Shown: in pieces, positions 1 to 6,709 of the stretch
Position numbering within the stretch: the stretch's first letter is position 1
Layout: each line of letters begins with the position of its first letter
Source of the DNA: Syntrophales bacterium
Lineage (GTDB): Bacteria > Desulfobacterota > Syntrophia > Syntrophales > UBA5619
DNA length: 16,262 nucleotides
NCBI GenBank assembly: GCA_028712015.1
Contig: JAQTRB010000012.1
Span: 1 to 16,262 of the forward strand
Direction: 5' to 3'
Made by a program: the position numbers and the translations under genes
The notes under the pieces: generated by a model
What the model was told of the DNA's origin: nothing
Databases searched by the model: none
The model's input: only the letters and a program-made list of their open reading frames with translations

Positions 1-274
1 GATTGATGTGCTCGTCGAGGTTGCCTTCGCAGCGGTCTTCCCTTTCGTCAAACTCGAGCGCCTTGATGATGCCGCAGCGGATGAATTCTTTGATCGTGGC
101 GTAGGTGGTCGAAAGGCTCAGGCTTTTCTGTTTCTTTCTTGCCTCGCGGTAGATGAAGGACGCGCCGGGGTGAATATGCCCCTGCTCAACCAGCACATCG
201 ATGATGGCCAGTCTCTGACCCGTGATTTTCAGGCCTTTCTCCTTCAGGCGCTGAATGGTCGATTCTTTTTCCAT
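1..274 (-). CDS. Fur-family transcriptional regulator (partial, N-terminal 91 residues)
   Basis: The gene enters from the left edge, so only the N-terminal DNA-binding part is visible (91 codons from ATG at 274). The start is supported by an AAAGGAT Shine-Dalgarno-like sequence just upstream. The translation has the winged-helix layout of Fur/PerR/Zur proteins: a TGQRLAII stretch (residues 18-25), a HPGASFIYREA segment (35-45), the recognition-helix motif STTYATIKEF (55-64, matching the family's STVYRNL) and the hinge RCEGNLDEHIN (81-91), where metal-binding residues begin. The C-terminal metal-sensing and dimerisation domain is outside the window, so I cannot say whether it senses iron, zinc or peroxide. 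The residue where peroxide-sensing PerR carries a key Asp is Glu83 here by my alignment, which is tentative. The gene lies 186 bp downstream of the esterase on the same strand and may have its own promoter. Confidence 0.88.
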   Translation of the reverse strand, partial: MEKESTIQRLKEKGLKITGQRLAIIDVLVEQGHIHPGASFIYREARKKQKSLSLSTTYATIKEFIRCGIIKALEFDEREDRCEGNLDEHIN

Positions 275-301
275 TATCCTTTTTCCGGAATCATTCTTGA
301 T

Positions 302-314
302 TGTCTTTTTGACA
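302..314. promoter_or_regulatory. Small inverted repeat in the leader of the Fur-family gene
   Basis: TGTC-TTTTT-GACA lies about 28 bp upstream of the regulator start. Fur-family genes are often autoregulated through AT-rich dyads, so this is a candidate operator. It is short and could be chance. On the minus strand a TTGACA hexamer (334-329) sits just upstream, but I see no good -10 at 16-18 bp from it. The rest of the 275-460 gap shows no gene. Confidence 0.22.
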
Positions 315-460
315 GAGCGACCATCCTTTGTCAAGTTCTTTATGGAGATGATTTCTGGATACACGGAGAAGATCGACCAATGAAACAGCTTCTTGCGGCC
401 ATGCGGAATTAAGGGTGGGAGGAAAGACTCAATCTCATCCGGGATCAATGGAACAGGAGG

Positions 461-1090
461 CTATTCCAGCGCACCGCTTTTCTTCAACAGGTCGGCAACC
501 GACTCGGCCAGTCTGCGGTATCCCGCCGCATTGGGATGGATATAATCAGCCTTGAGAGACCCGTCGGAGAGCACCGTCGCCAGGACCTTTTCTTCAATGG
601 GGACCTTCATTTCCGCGGCCGTCTCCCGGTAAAAGGCCGGCGGCGACAGGGACAGTCCCAGGGACGGCACCGCGATGACGACGACAGAGACTCCCCGCTT
701 TTGCGCCAATCGGATCATCTTCCGCAAATTTTTGGCGGTCTGCCGCTGATCCAGACGCCGGAGCAGGTCATTGCCTCCGTGGCAGAGGATCATCAGTGCA
801 GGCTTCTCTTTTTCGAGCACCTCCGGCAGTCGGGATAACCCGTCCGCGGTGACCTCTCCCGGGACCCCGGAATTCACCACCCGCCGGCCGACCAGGCTCT
901 CCAGAACCGCCGGGTAGCTTTCCGCGGGCGAAGCCCCGGTTCCGAAGGTCAGGCTGTCGCCGAAGGCGAGGATGACCGCGTCGCCGGCAAGGCGGGATGA
1001 CTTGGCGTCGGAAGAGCAGGCCGTCAGAAGGGCGCCTGCCGTGATGGCCAGCAACAAGCAAATCAGTAGCTTTTTTCTTTTCACGGGCAT
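461..1090 (-). CDS. tesA: SGNH/GDSL hydrolase lipoprotein, TesA-like arylesterase / lysophospholipase
   Basis: A 209-residue protein predicted to hydrolyse esters or thioesters (acyl esters, lysophospholipids or acyl-CoA) in the periplasm, anchored as a lipoprotein. The N-terminus is a basic patch (KRKK), a hydrophobic stretch and a lipobox ending at Cys25 (LLTAC). The SGNH blocks are all present: block I GDSL with nucleophile Ser46, the block II glycine near residue 75 (NSGVPGE), block III GGND with Asn107, and block V DxxH with Asp182 and His185 (DYIHPN). Length and motif spacing fit the TesA/arylesterase group. E. coli TesA has a cleavable signal rather than a lipid anchor, so the lipobox is a difference worth noting. 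It begins 29 bp after the flavodoxin-fold gene on the same strand, suggesting one transcript. Substrate cannot be read from sequence; the symbol is by family resemblance. Confidence 0.87.
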   Translation of the reverse strand: MPVKRKKLLICLLLAITAGALLTACSSDAKSSRLAGDAVILAFGDSLTFGTGASPAESYPAVLESLVGRRVVNSGVPGEVTADGLSRLPEVLEKEKPALMILCHGGNDLLRRLDQRQTAKNLRKMIRLAQKRGVSVVVIAVPSLGLSLSPPAFYRETAAEMKVPIEEKVLATVLSDGSLKADYIHPNAAGYRRLAESVADLLKKSGALE

Positions 1091-1119
1091 CTGATGGTCA
1101 CCGTCGGTTGGAGGAATTT

Positions 1120-2499
1120 TTACCGGTTTTCCGCAATATATTTGACCGGTTTGACCATTTCGTCCTTAAGGGCCTTCAAGAATTTCTTTCGGACAGGCGG
1201 CATCTTCGTCAGCAGGGTCATGATCAAATTCATGCGCCGGACCTTATGATTCTTTTGTGGAAAATCGTACAGCCCGTGTTTTTTGTAATACCGATGATCC
1301 GACTGGAAAACAAAGCGCAGCTTTCCGTACACTTCGTCTCGAAAGATTTTCCAGCCGCCGACCCCCAGAAAGGTCATGGGTCTCGTGCAGCCCTCCGGAA
1401 CCGGCCGGACAATCGTTCCCGCGAGCTCCGCAAGCATCCGGTCCATCAGCCTCGAATCGCCGGTTTCATCCGTGACGATGCCCGCAAGGTCGGCCTGCTG
1501 AAACTCCCCATAGGCTTCGAGAATCTGACGGAGGTTGGGAATCTGTCCCAGGGGTCCCGAGATCAGAAAGGCCATCTTCTTGCCGACGAGCGTCGGAACA
1601 TGGGTGTTGAAGAAGGAGCGGTCGAAAAAGGTCTTCCAGGTTGCCGAGAGATAGCGGTCGTGAATGGCGCCCGCAAAAACGACCGTATCCGCCTTTTTCA
1701 CCTCTTCGTTGTAAAAATCAATGAAGCCGTCTTTCCCCTCATATTCACAGACGTTGTCCAGGCCGCACTTGCAGCATCCCAGGCAGCCTCCCCTGATGTC
1801 GATGTCGGTCAGCCGAACGACATCCACGCCCCCGCGGAAGTTCCCCGTGAAGGATGAGATCAAAGCGTTGACATTGCCCGACGGCTTCTGCCCGTCGGCG
1901 ATCACCAGAATTTTACGAGCGCCCGCATCGATGGTTGCATCGGACGGTCTGGGCTCGTACGCGAACGCCCGGGGCATCAGCGGCGGATAAGCGATCGCCG
2001 TCGGAATCCGCCGGGAAACGGCGTCAACGAACGTTTCGGCAAAGAAAAGCCAGCGTTTGCGTTCCCGCTTTTTCATCAAATCGTACATCTCCGCGGAATA
2101 GGCGCCCAGATATTTCATTTGCAGGTCGTCGCAAATCGCATGGATATAATTGTGCGCCGTATGATCGAAAAAATGAAGCGAAGTGGAGACGGAGGCCGTA
2201 TATTTCCCCTGAAACGCCGGAAGTTGATTTCTCTCGAAGATCATTTCAATGAACCGTTTATACTGCGAACAGACCAGCAGGAAATACAACGGAAACGCCC
2301 ACAAAACCGCATCCGCCTCTCTGACGGCATCGATCACTTCGCGAAAGGACGCATCATCCTTTTCGAGCGTCCGGATTTTCTGCGCCACCGGGAAAAAACG
2401 AAAGGTGTGTTGCGGGAATTTTTGGGCCGCATAACGGACATACTGAAGGGTTACGCTGAGATCCCCCTTTGGGCTTCCGTTCAGGACAACGATGTTCAT
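1120..2499 (-). CDS. Tandem flavodoxin-fold NAD(P)H-dependent oxidoreductase with an Fe-S cysteine motif (Isf-like)
   Basis: 459 residues with two flavodoxin-like halves. The first (about 1-190) opens with MNIVVLNGSPKGDLS, the phosphate-binding loop of NADPH-dependent FMN reductases, but lacks a cysteine cluster. The second (about 196-400) begins ILVIADGQKPSGN and carries Cys239, Cys242, Cys245 and Cys251, a C-x2-C-x2-C-x5-C pattern matching the compact 4Fe-4S motif of archaeal/clostridial iron-sulfur flavoprotein Isf, with an extra Cys243. It then continues with flavodoxin-like strands (TVVFAGAIHD, KKMAFLISGP). The last 60 or so residues are basic and unassigned. Likely role: a cytoplasmic, oxygen-sensitive FMN/Fe-S electron-transfer protein reducing quinones, ferredoxin partners or oxygen species; the substrate is unknown. 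The ATG at 2499 is preceded by AAGGGAGA. It is probably the first gene of an operon with the esterase and diverges from the MFS gene. Confidence 0.82.
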   Translation of the reverse strand: MNIVVLNGSPKGDLSVTLQYVRYAAQKFPQHTFRFFPVAQKIRTLEKDDASFREVIDAVREADAVLWAFPLYFLLVCSQYKRFIEMIFERNQLPAFQGKYTASVSTSLHFFDHTAHNYIHAICDDLQMKYLGAYSAEMYDLMKKRERKRWLFFAETFVDAVSRRIPTAIAYPPLMPRAFAYEPRPSDATIDAGARKILVIADGQKPSGNVNALISSFTGNFRGGVDVVRLTDIDIRGGCLGCCKCGLDNVCEYEGKDGFIDFYNEEVKKADTVVFAGAIHDRYLSATWKTFFDRSFFNTHVPTLVGKKMAFLISGPLGQIPNLRQILEAYGEFQQADLAGIVTDETGDSRLMDRMLAELAGTIVRPVPEGCTRPMTFLGVGGWKIFRDEVYGKLRFVFQSDHRYYKKHGLYDFPQKNHKVRRMNLIMTLLTKMPPVRKKFLKALKDEMVKPVKYIAENR

Positions 2500-2543
2500 C
2501 GATCCATCTCCCTTTCCTCGATGTTCCGCTGGACCAACAGTCC

Positions 2544-2560
2544 GCCGTCGTCAAGACGGC
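2544..2560. repeat. Perfect inverted repeat (6-5-6) between divergent genes
   Basis: GCCGTC-GTCAA-GACGGC. It lies right after the predicted transcription start of the leftward flavodoxin-fold gene, where it could be a repressor operator or a short 5' leader hairpin. No regulator for it is identified here. Confidence 0.4.
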
Positions 2561-2570
2561 AGGCTAAAAG

Positions 2571-2599
2571 ATTCTACCACAACCGGTTCATGATGTATC
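2571..2599 (-). promoter_or_regulatory. Candidate extended -10 promoter for the flavodoxin-fold gene
   Basis: Read on the minus strand: a GATACA hexamer (2599-2594), a 17 bp spacer, and TAGAAT (2576-2571), which matches 5 of 6 bases of TATAAT and is directly preceded by TGG, an extended -10 (TGn). Transcription would begin near 2564, about 65 bp before the ATG at 2499. This is a pattern match only. Confidence 0.4.
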
Positions 2600-2614
2600 C
2601 CTCTTCCGCCAAAT

Positions 2615-2643
2615 TTGACGGCCCGGGGAAATAGATGTATGGG
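2615..2643 (+). promoter_or_regulatory. Candidate sigma-70 promoter for the first MFS gene
   Basis: TTGACG (2615-2620), a 17 bp spacer, then TATGGG (2638-2643); only the first three -10 bases match well. If used, the transcript starts near 2650, downstream of the ATG at 2635, which would favour the TTG start at 2701. Weak evidence. Confidence 0.25.
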
Positions 2644-2687
2644 TATGCGTCATCCCATCCGCACGGGGACGGACGGAAAGAGATCGT

Positions 2688-2693
2688 AAGGAG
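2688..2693 (+). promoter_or_regulatory. Shine-Dalgarno deciding the MFS start
   Basis: AAGGAG is placed 7 bases before TTG at 2701. It is the best ribosome binding site in the region; the ATG at 2635 has only GGGG/GAAA-type purines before it. This is why the later TTG is preferred. Confidence 0.55.
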
Positions 2694-2700
2694 AACCCTC

Positions 2701-3927
2701 TTGTTGAAATGGCGCGCACTCTTCGGGGGAATGCTGCCGCTGTTCGTCATGGGGCATTTCAGCCATCATGTGTTGACGACGATCACCGTGCCGCTGATCC
2801 CCTTCATCCGCAGCGCCTTCCATCTGGATTACACGCAGTCGGGCCTGGTCGTGTCGGCCTTCACGCTGGCCTATGGCTTCGGCCAACTCCCGGCGGGCTG
2901 GCTGGCCGACCGGATCGATCCCCGCAAGCTGATGACCGTCGGCATCTCCGGTGTCGCGTTGGCCGGCATCCTGGTCGGCCTGTCCCACACCCTGGTTTGG
3001 ATGCTCCTGATGCTGGTGTTGATGGGGCTCCTCGCCGGCGGCTACCACCCGTCGGCACCGCCGCTGATTTCCGCCTCGGTGCGCGCCGAGAACATGGGCA
3101 GGTCGCTCGGTTTTCACAACATCGGCGGAGGCGCCAGCCATTTCGTGACACCGCTGCTCGCCGTGGCCATCGCCAACGCCTGGGGGTGGCGGAATGCCTA
3201 TATCGCGCTCGGAATCCCCACGGTTGCCTTCGGCGTCGTGTTCTATATTCTCCTCGGCCGCATGAAGGCCCGGCAACAGGCCAACCCCGATCCGTCGAAA
3301 ACGGGTGAAAAGGCGCCGGCCCCGACGCACATCACGCGCAGCCTCGTGGCCTTTCTGATCCTTTCGACGTTCACGGCGGCGATCATCAATTCCATCATCT
3401 CCTTTGTCCCGTTTCTGATGGTCGATCACTTCGGCGTGAGCAAGGAGATCGCCGCCGGCTCTCTTTCGCTCATCTATCTGGCGGTGTTCTGGGCAAGCCC
3501 GCTCGGCGGCTGGCTCGCCGACCGCCTGGGAAGCGTTCGTGTGGTCCTTGCGGTCTGTCTCGCCGCCGGACCGGTCATCTTTCTGCTCACGATGCTCCCG
3601 TACGGATGGACGCTCGGCGGGATGCTCGTTCTGCTGGGGATGATCGTCTTCAGCCGGATGTCCGCTTCGGAGTGTTTCATCATCCGACGGACGCCGGCCG
3701 GAAACCGGTCGACCATCCTCGGCATCTACTACTTCACCGCGATGGAGGGAGGCGGGGTTCTGACGCCCGTCGTCGGGTACCTGATCGACCGTTTCGGCTT
3801 CACCGCCGCCTTTGCGATCGCCGGCGGCATCCTGCTGTCGATTACGCTGCTCTGTTCGTTCTGGCTGTGGGAAAAACGGAACGGATCGGAAAGCGGAGGG
3901 TCTGCGGACGATCGTCTCCGGGCATGA
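2701..3927 (+). CDS. Major facilitator superfamily transporter (12 TM, Fsr-like exporter)
   Basis: About 408 residues from the TTG at 2701; an in-frame ATG at 2635 would add 22 hydrophilic residues. The protein has long hydrophobic segments consistent with 12 membrane helices. The MFS signature motif A appears twice, at the loop after helix 2 (GWLADRIDPRKLM, from residue 66) and in the second half (GGWLADRLGSVRVV, from residue 269), as expected for the duplicated 6+6 fold. A GGYHPSA segment followed by GFHNIGGGASHFVTPLL resembles the region of fosmidomycin-resistance-type (Fsr) exporters, so drug or metabolite efflux is a reasonable guess; the substrate is unknown. It diverges from the flavodoxin-fold gene and converges on selD with 15 bp between stop codons, so it is probably a single-gene transcript. 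Confidence 0.87.
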   Translation: MLKWRALFGGMLPLFVMGHFSHHVLTTITVPLIPFIRSAFHLDYTQSGLVVSAFTLAYGFGQLPAGWLADRIDPRKLMTVGISGVALAGILVGLSHTLVWMLLMLVLMGLLAGGYHPSAPPLISASVRAENMGRSLGFHNIGGGASHFVTPLLAVAIANAWGWRNAYIALGIPTVAFGVVFYILLGRMKARQQANPDPSKTGEKAPAPTHITRSLVAFLILSTFTAAIINSIISFVPFLMVDHFGVSKEIAAGSLSLIYLAVFWASPLGGWLADRLGSVRVVLAVCLAAGPVIFLLTMLPYGWTLGGMLVLLGMIVFSRMSASECFIIRRTPAGNRSTILGIYYFTAMEGGGVLTPVVGYLIDRFGFTAAFAIAGGILLSITLLCSFWLWEKRNGSESGGSADDRLRA

Positions 3928-3944
3928 ATCGCCGTCGGCGGATT
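3927..3944. terminator. Possible bidirectional hairpin between the MFS gene and selD
   Basis: AATCGCC-GTC-GGCGGATT is a near-perfect hairpin with one bulged G, overlapping the stop codons of the two converging genes. It has only short AT runs and no real T tract, so as an intrinsic terminator it is weak. Confidence 0.22.
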
Positions 3945-4995
3945 ATTCGACGCGGATCATTCCCCGCGGCCCCGCCGTAACCTCGCCGACGATGGCTGCA
4001 TCGGCGATCCCCGCAGCATGCATCCGGGAAAGCAGCTCCGTCGCGGCCGCCTCCGGCAGCGCGATCAAAAGCCCGCCCGCCGTCTGCGGGTCGAACAGGA
4101 CGTCCACGAGCCAGACGGGGCAGTCCGGACCGACCTCGATCTGCTTTTCGCGAAATTTCCGGTTCCGGATCAAGCCTCCCGGAATGATCCCCTCCTCGAC
4201 CAGCGGCCGAAGCCCGGGAAAGCAGGGAACCGACCTGGCCTGGATCTTCATCCCGGCCGGGCTTCCCTCGATCATCTCCAAGGCATGGCCCAAGAAACCG
4301 AACCCGGTAACATCCGTACAGGCGTGAATGCCGTCCGTTTCCGCCATCAATTCCGTCGCTTTGCGGTTCAGGGTTGTCATGCCGGCGACGGAACGGGCCG
4401 CAAGCGCCGGATCGGCGACTCCGCCCTTCACGGCCGTGCCGACGATCCCCGTGCCGATGGCCTTCGTCAGGATCAGACGATCCCCGGGCAGCGCCCCCCG
4501 GTTCAAGAGCACCTTTTCGGGGTGGATGACGCCGGTCACGGAAAGGCCGTATTTCGGCTCGTCGTCCTCAACGCTGTGGCCGCCGATCAGCAGAACGCCC
4601 GCCTCCCGCATCTGGTCGAGTCCGCCGCGGAGGATCTCGCGGAGGACGCCGACATCCATCTTACTGATCGGGAAACAGACGATATTCATCGCGGTAATCG
4701 GCCGTCCGCCCATCGCATAGATATCCCCGAGCGCATTCGTCACGGCGATCCGACCGAAGGTGTACGGATCATCCACGATCGGGGTGAAAAAATCGACGGT
4801 TTGGATGATGGCCAGGTCGTCGCGGAGCCGGTAAACCCCGGCATCCTCGGCATGCTCCATGCCGACGATCAGGTTCGGATCGGTAATGAGCGGCAGATCC
4901 TTCAGCGCTTCTTGCAGGTCCCCCGGACCTATCTTGCAGGCTCACCCGGCTCCGTGGACCGTTTCCGTCAACCGCACCTTTCTCTCTTCGTTCAT
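3943..4995 (-). CDS. selD: Selenide, water dikinase, itself a selenoprotein (in-frame UGA = Sec18)
   Basis: SelD makes selenophosphate from selenide and ATP in the cytoplasm, the selenium donor for Sec-tRNA. A stop-bounded reading gives only 305 residues from an internal Met, lacking the active site. Reading upstream through TGA at 4944-4942 gives a 350-residue protein starting at ATG 4995, whose N-terminus MNEERKVRLTETVHGAG-U-ACKIGPG is the canonical SelD active-site region: Sec18 replaces the catalytic Cys (Cys17 in E. coli SelD), followed by the essential Lys21. The start has AAGGAG 7 bases upstream. The remainder is typical: QTVDFFTPIVDDP, TNALGDIYAMGG, IGGHSVEDDEPKYGL, the glycine-rich DVTGFGFLGHALEM and DPQTAGGLL. 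Full length matches the family (about 345-350). The presence of this form implies that the host encodes SelA, SelB and SelC elsewhere; none is in the window. The gene diverges from thrC. Confidence 0.95.
4916..4944 (-). promoter_or_regulatory. Sec UGA codon and SECIS-like hairpin in selD
   Basis: The recoded TGA is at 4944-4942. On the coding strand 11 nt later begins a perfect 6 bp stem AGGTCC / GGACCT around a GGG loop (4930-4916), extendable by a U-G pair. The loop guanines lie 18-20 nt after the UGA, in the window and with the apical G described for bacterial SECIS elements (E. coli fdhF has its loop GGU at a similar distance). Such a hairpin would recruit SelB with Sec-tRNA. Recoding itself is inferred. 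Confidence 0.8.
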
Positions 4996-5307
4996 CTCCG
5001 TTCTCCTTCCCGAAACGCGAAATCCCCGCGCCGGTGGATCGATAACCTATCAAATCCCGACCAATATTGCGAGGGCAATTCCATCCGTAGAGACCTTTTG
5101 CAAAACCGGGGGAAACATGGTAGATGTGTAGTTGCAAGATTACAGCGGTTCCTTACGCACGCCGATTGGAAATATTGAAGCTTTCCGCAACAAGCTGCGG
5201 AGAATCTTCGATCCTTAAGAGGAATAAACCATCCGTCCATGCTCGCTTACCCAGCAGCAAGCTGCCGGAAATGGCTCGCTGGCTGATTCAGATCGGAGGG
5301 TTTTCGC
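4996..5307. other. Intergenic region between divergent selD and thrC (312 bp)
   Basis: No gene is supported here. It contains the selD Shine-Dalgarno (5008-5003), an ATTGC-GAGG-GCAAT inverted repeat (5066-5079) upstream of selD, and small dyads nearer thrC such as CCGCA-ACAAGC-TGCGG. A GCTCGCT heptamer occurs twice before the thrC start. The thrC ribosome binding site GGAGGG (5295-5300) is strong and 7 bases from the ATG. I found no clear threonine attenuator (no run of Thr/Ile codons, no T-tailed hairpin) and no convincing promoter pair. Confidence 0.6.
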
Positions 5308-6699
5308 ATGACCGAGCCTTTGCGATACTACAGCACCAACCGCCACCTCGACGGGGTCCCCGGCATCACGCCGTTCCGGGAATCGGTTTCCTTCCGGGAG
5401 GCCCTGCTGATGGGACAGGCCCCCGACGAGGGGCTCTTCATGCCGGAGACCATACCGTTCCTCCCCGGCGATGCAATGAAATCCCTGAAGGGCGCTCCCT
5501 ATACGGAGGCCGCGCTTTTGGTTGCGCAGGCCTTTCTCGCCGGAGAAATCGACGAACGCAGGCTCCGGCATCTCATCGAAGACGCCTACAATTTCGAGGT
5601 GCCGCTGGAGAATGTTTTCGCGCGTAAGTACGTCATGCGGCTCGACCAGGGCCCGACCGCGTCGTTCAAGGACTTCGCCGCCCGGCTGATGGCCCGGCTG
5701 ATGGGCGCCCTGCGCGACCCGGGAAAGCGGCTCAACGTGCTGGTGGCCACTTCCGGGGACACGGGGAGCGCCGTGGGCGAGGCTTTCAAGGGGGTGGAGG
5801 GAATCGACGTGACGATTCTCTATCCGCGCGGCGAGGTGAGCGGCCGGCAAAAGAGACAACTCGATGCGATCGGACGGAACGTCCGGGCCGTCTCCGTGGA
5901 CGGAAAGTTCGATGACTGCCAGGACCTTGTCAAGCGGGCCTTTTCCGATCCGCTTCTCGCCGAGTTCAACCTGACCTCGGCGAATTCGATCAATTTCGGC
6001 CGGATCCTTCCGCAAATCGTTTATTACATCTGGGCCTGGGCGCAGCTTTCGCGCGACGGCGAGCCGGCGGTCTTCTCGGTCCCGTCGGGAAACTTCGGGG
6101 ACGCCCTCGGCTGCGAGTACGCCAGGCGAATGGGTCTCCCGGTGGAGAGGCTCGTCATGCCGACAAACGAGAACGACGAGTTTCCGCGGTTCCTCGAAAC
6201 CGGTGTCTACGAAAAGGTCGTTCCGTCGCGGGCCTGCCTTTCCAACGCAATGAACGTCGGACATCCGAGCAACCTCGCACGTTTTTTCGACCTTTACGGC
6301 GGGACGGTGGACCGGACCGGCTTCGTCCACCGCATCCCGAACCTGGATGAGATGAGGAAACGGATCTACTCGGTGAGCATCTCCGACCGGGAGACGAAAA
6401 AGACCATCAAGCGGGTCTTCGATCAGTACCGGGTCATCCTCGAACCGCACGGCGCCGTGGGCTGGCGCGGCCTGGAGGTGTACCTCGAAATGTTCGGAGA
6501 CAGGCCGCTCTGCATCGCGCTGGAAACGGCACATCCGGCAAAATTTCCCGACGAGATCCGGGAGCTTTTGGGGATCAACCCCGACCTCCCGCCGAGCATG
6601 GCCGACATCGACCATCGTTCCGGGGAGCCGTCCTTCCTCACCGCCGATTACGGCGAACTGAGAACCTTCCTTCAGAAAAACCTGCTGACGACGGGCTGA
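5308..6699 (+). CDS. thrC: Threonine synthase (PLP-dependent)
   Basis: 463 residues; converts O-phospho-L-homoserine to L-threonine and phosphate, the last step of threonine synthesis, in the cytoplasm. The N-terminal RYYSTNRHLDGVPGITPFRESV segment and APDEGLFMPE are typical of the ThrC N-terminal domain. The PLP-binding Lys121 sits in GPTASFKDFAARL; the phosphate-binding loop ATSGDTGSA is at 147-155; SANSINFGRILPQIVYY and PSGNFGDALG follow, and the C-terminal EPHGAVGW segment completes the fold type II enzyme. The length fits the longer (YRK-type) synthases found in proteobacteria and fungi. The ATG at 5308 has GGAGGG 7 bases upstream. It stands alone, without thrA or thrB beside it, divergent from selD and ending 5 bp from the stop of the binding protein. 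Confidence 0.96.
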   Translation: MTEPLRYYSTNRHLDGVPGITPFRESVSFREALLMGQAPDEGLFMPETIPFLPGDAMKSLKGAPYTEAALLVAQAFLAGEIDERRLRHLIEDAYNFEVPLENVFARKYVMRLDQGPTASFKDFAARLMARLMGALRDPGKRLNVLVATSGDTGSAVGEAFKGVEGIDVTILYPRGEVSGRQKRQLDAIGRNVRAVSVDGKFDDCQDLVKRAFSDPLLAEFNLTSANSINFGRILPQIVYYIWAWAQLSRDGEPAVFSVPSGNFGDALGCEYARRMGLPVERLVMPTNENDEFPRFLETGVYEKVVPSRACLSNAMNVGHPSNLARFFDLYGGTVDRTGFVHRIPNLDEMRKRIYSVSISDRETKKTIKRVFDQYRVILEPHGAVGWRGLEVYLEMFGDRPLCIALETAHPAKFPDEIRELLGINPDLPPSMADIDHRSGEPSFLTADYGELRTFLQKNLLTTG

Positions 6700-6709
6700 G
6701 GAACTCAGC
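6695..6709. terminator. Short palindrome spanning the thrC and binding-protein stop codons
   Basis: GCTGAG-GAA-CTCAGC, a perfect 6 bp stem with a 3-base loop; the TGA stop codons of both converging genes lie in its arms. There is no following T run on either strand, so as an intrinsic terminator it is weak; it may simply separate two convergent transcripts. Confidence 0.25.

Noticed and set aside
8..412. 134-codon plus-strand frame at the left edge
   Set aside because: Lies opposite the Fur-family gene, whose winged-helix motifs are clear.
4018..5178. 386-codon plus-strand frame opposite selD
   Set aside because: Antisense shadow with no motifs; the selD reading is unambiguous.
5130..5300. 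Possible threonine attenuator or T-box before thrC
   Set aside because: Small dyads exist but there is no leader peptide rich in Thr/Ile codons, no T-box sequence and no T-tailed terminator.
5215..6615. 466-codon minus-strand frame opposite thrC
   Set aside because: Antisense shadow; thrC on the plus strand has all catalytic motifs.
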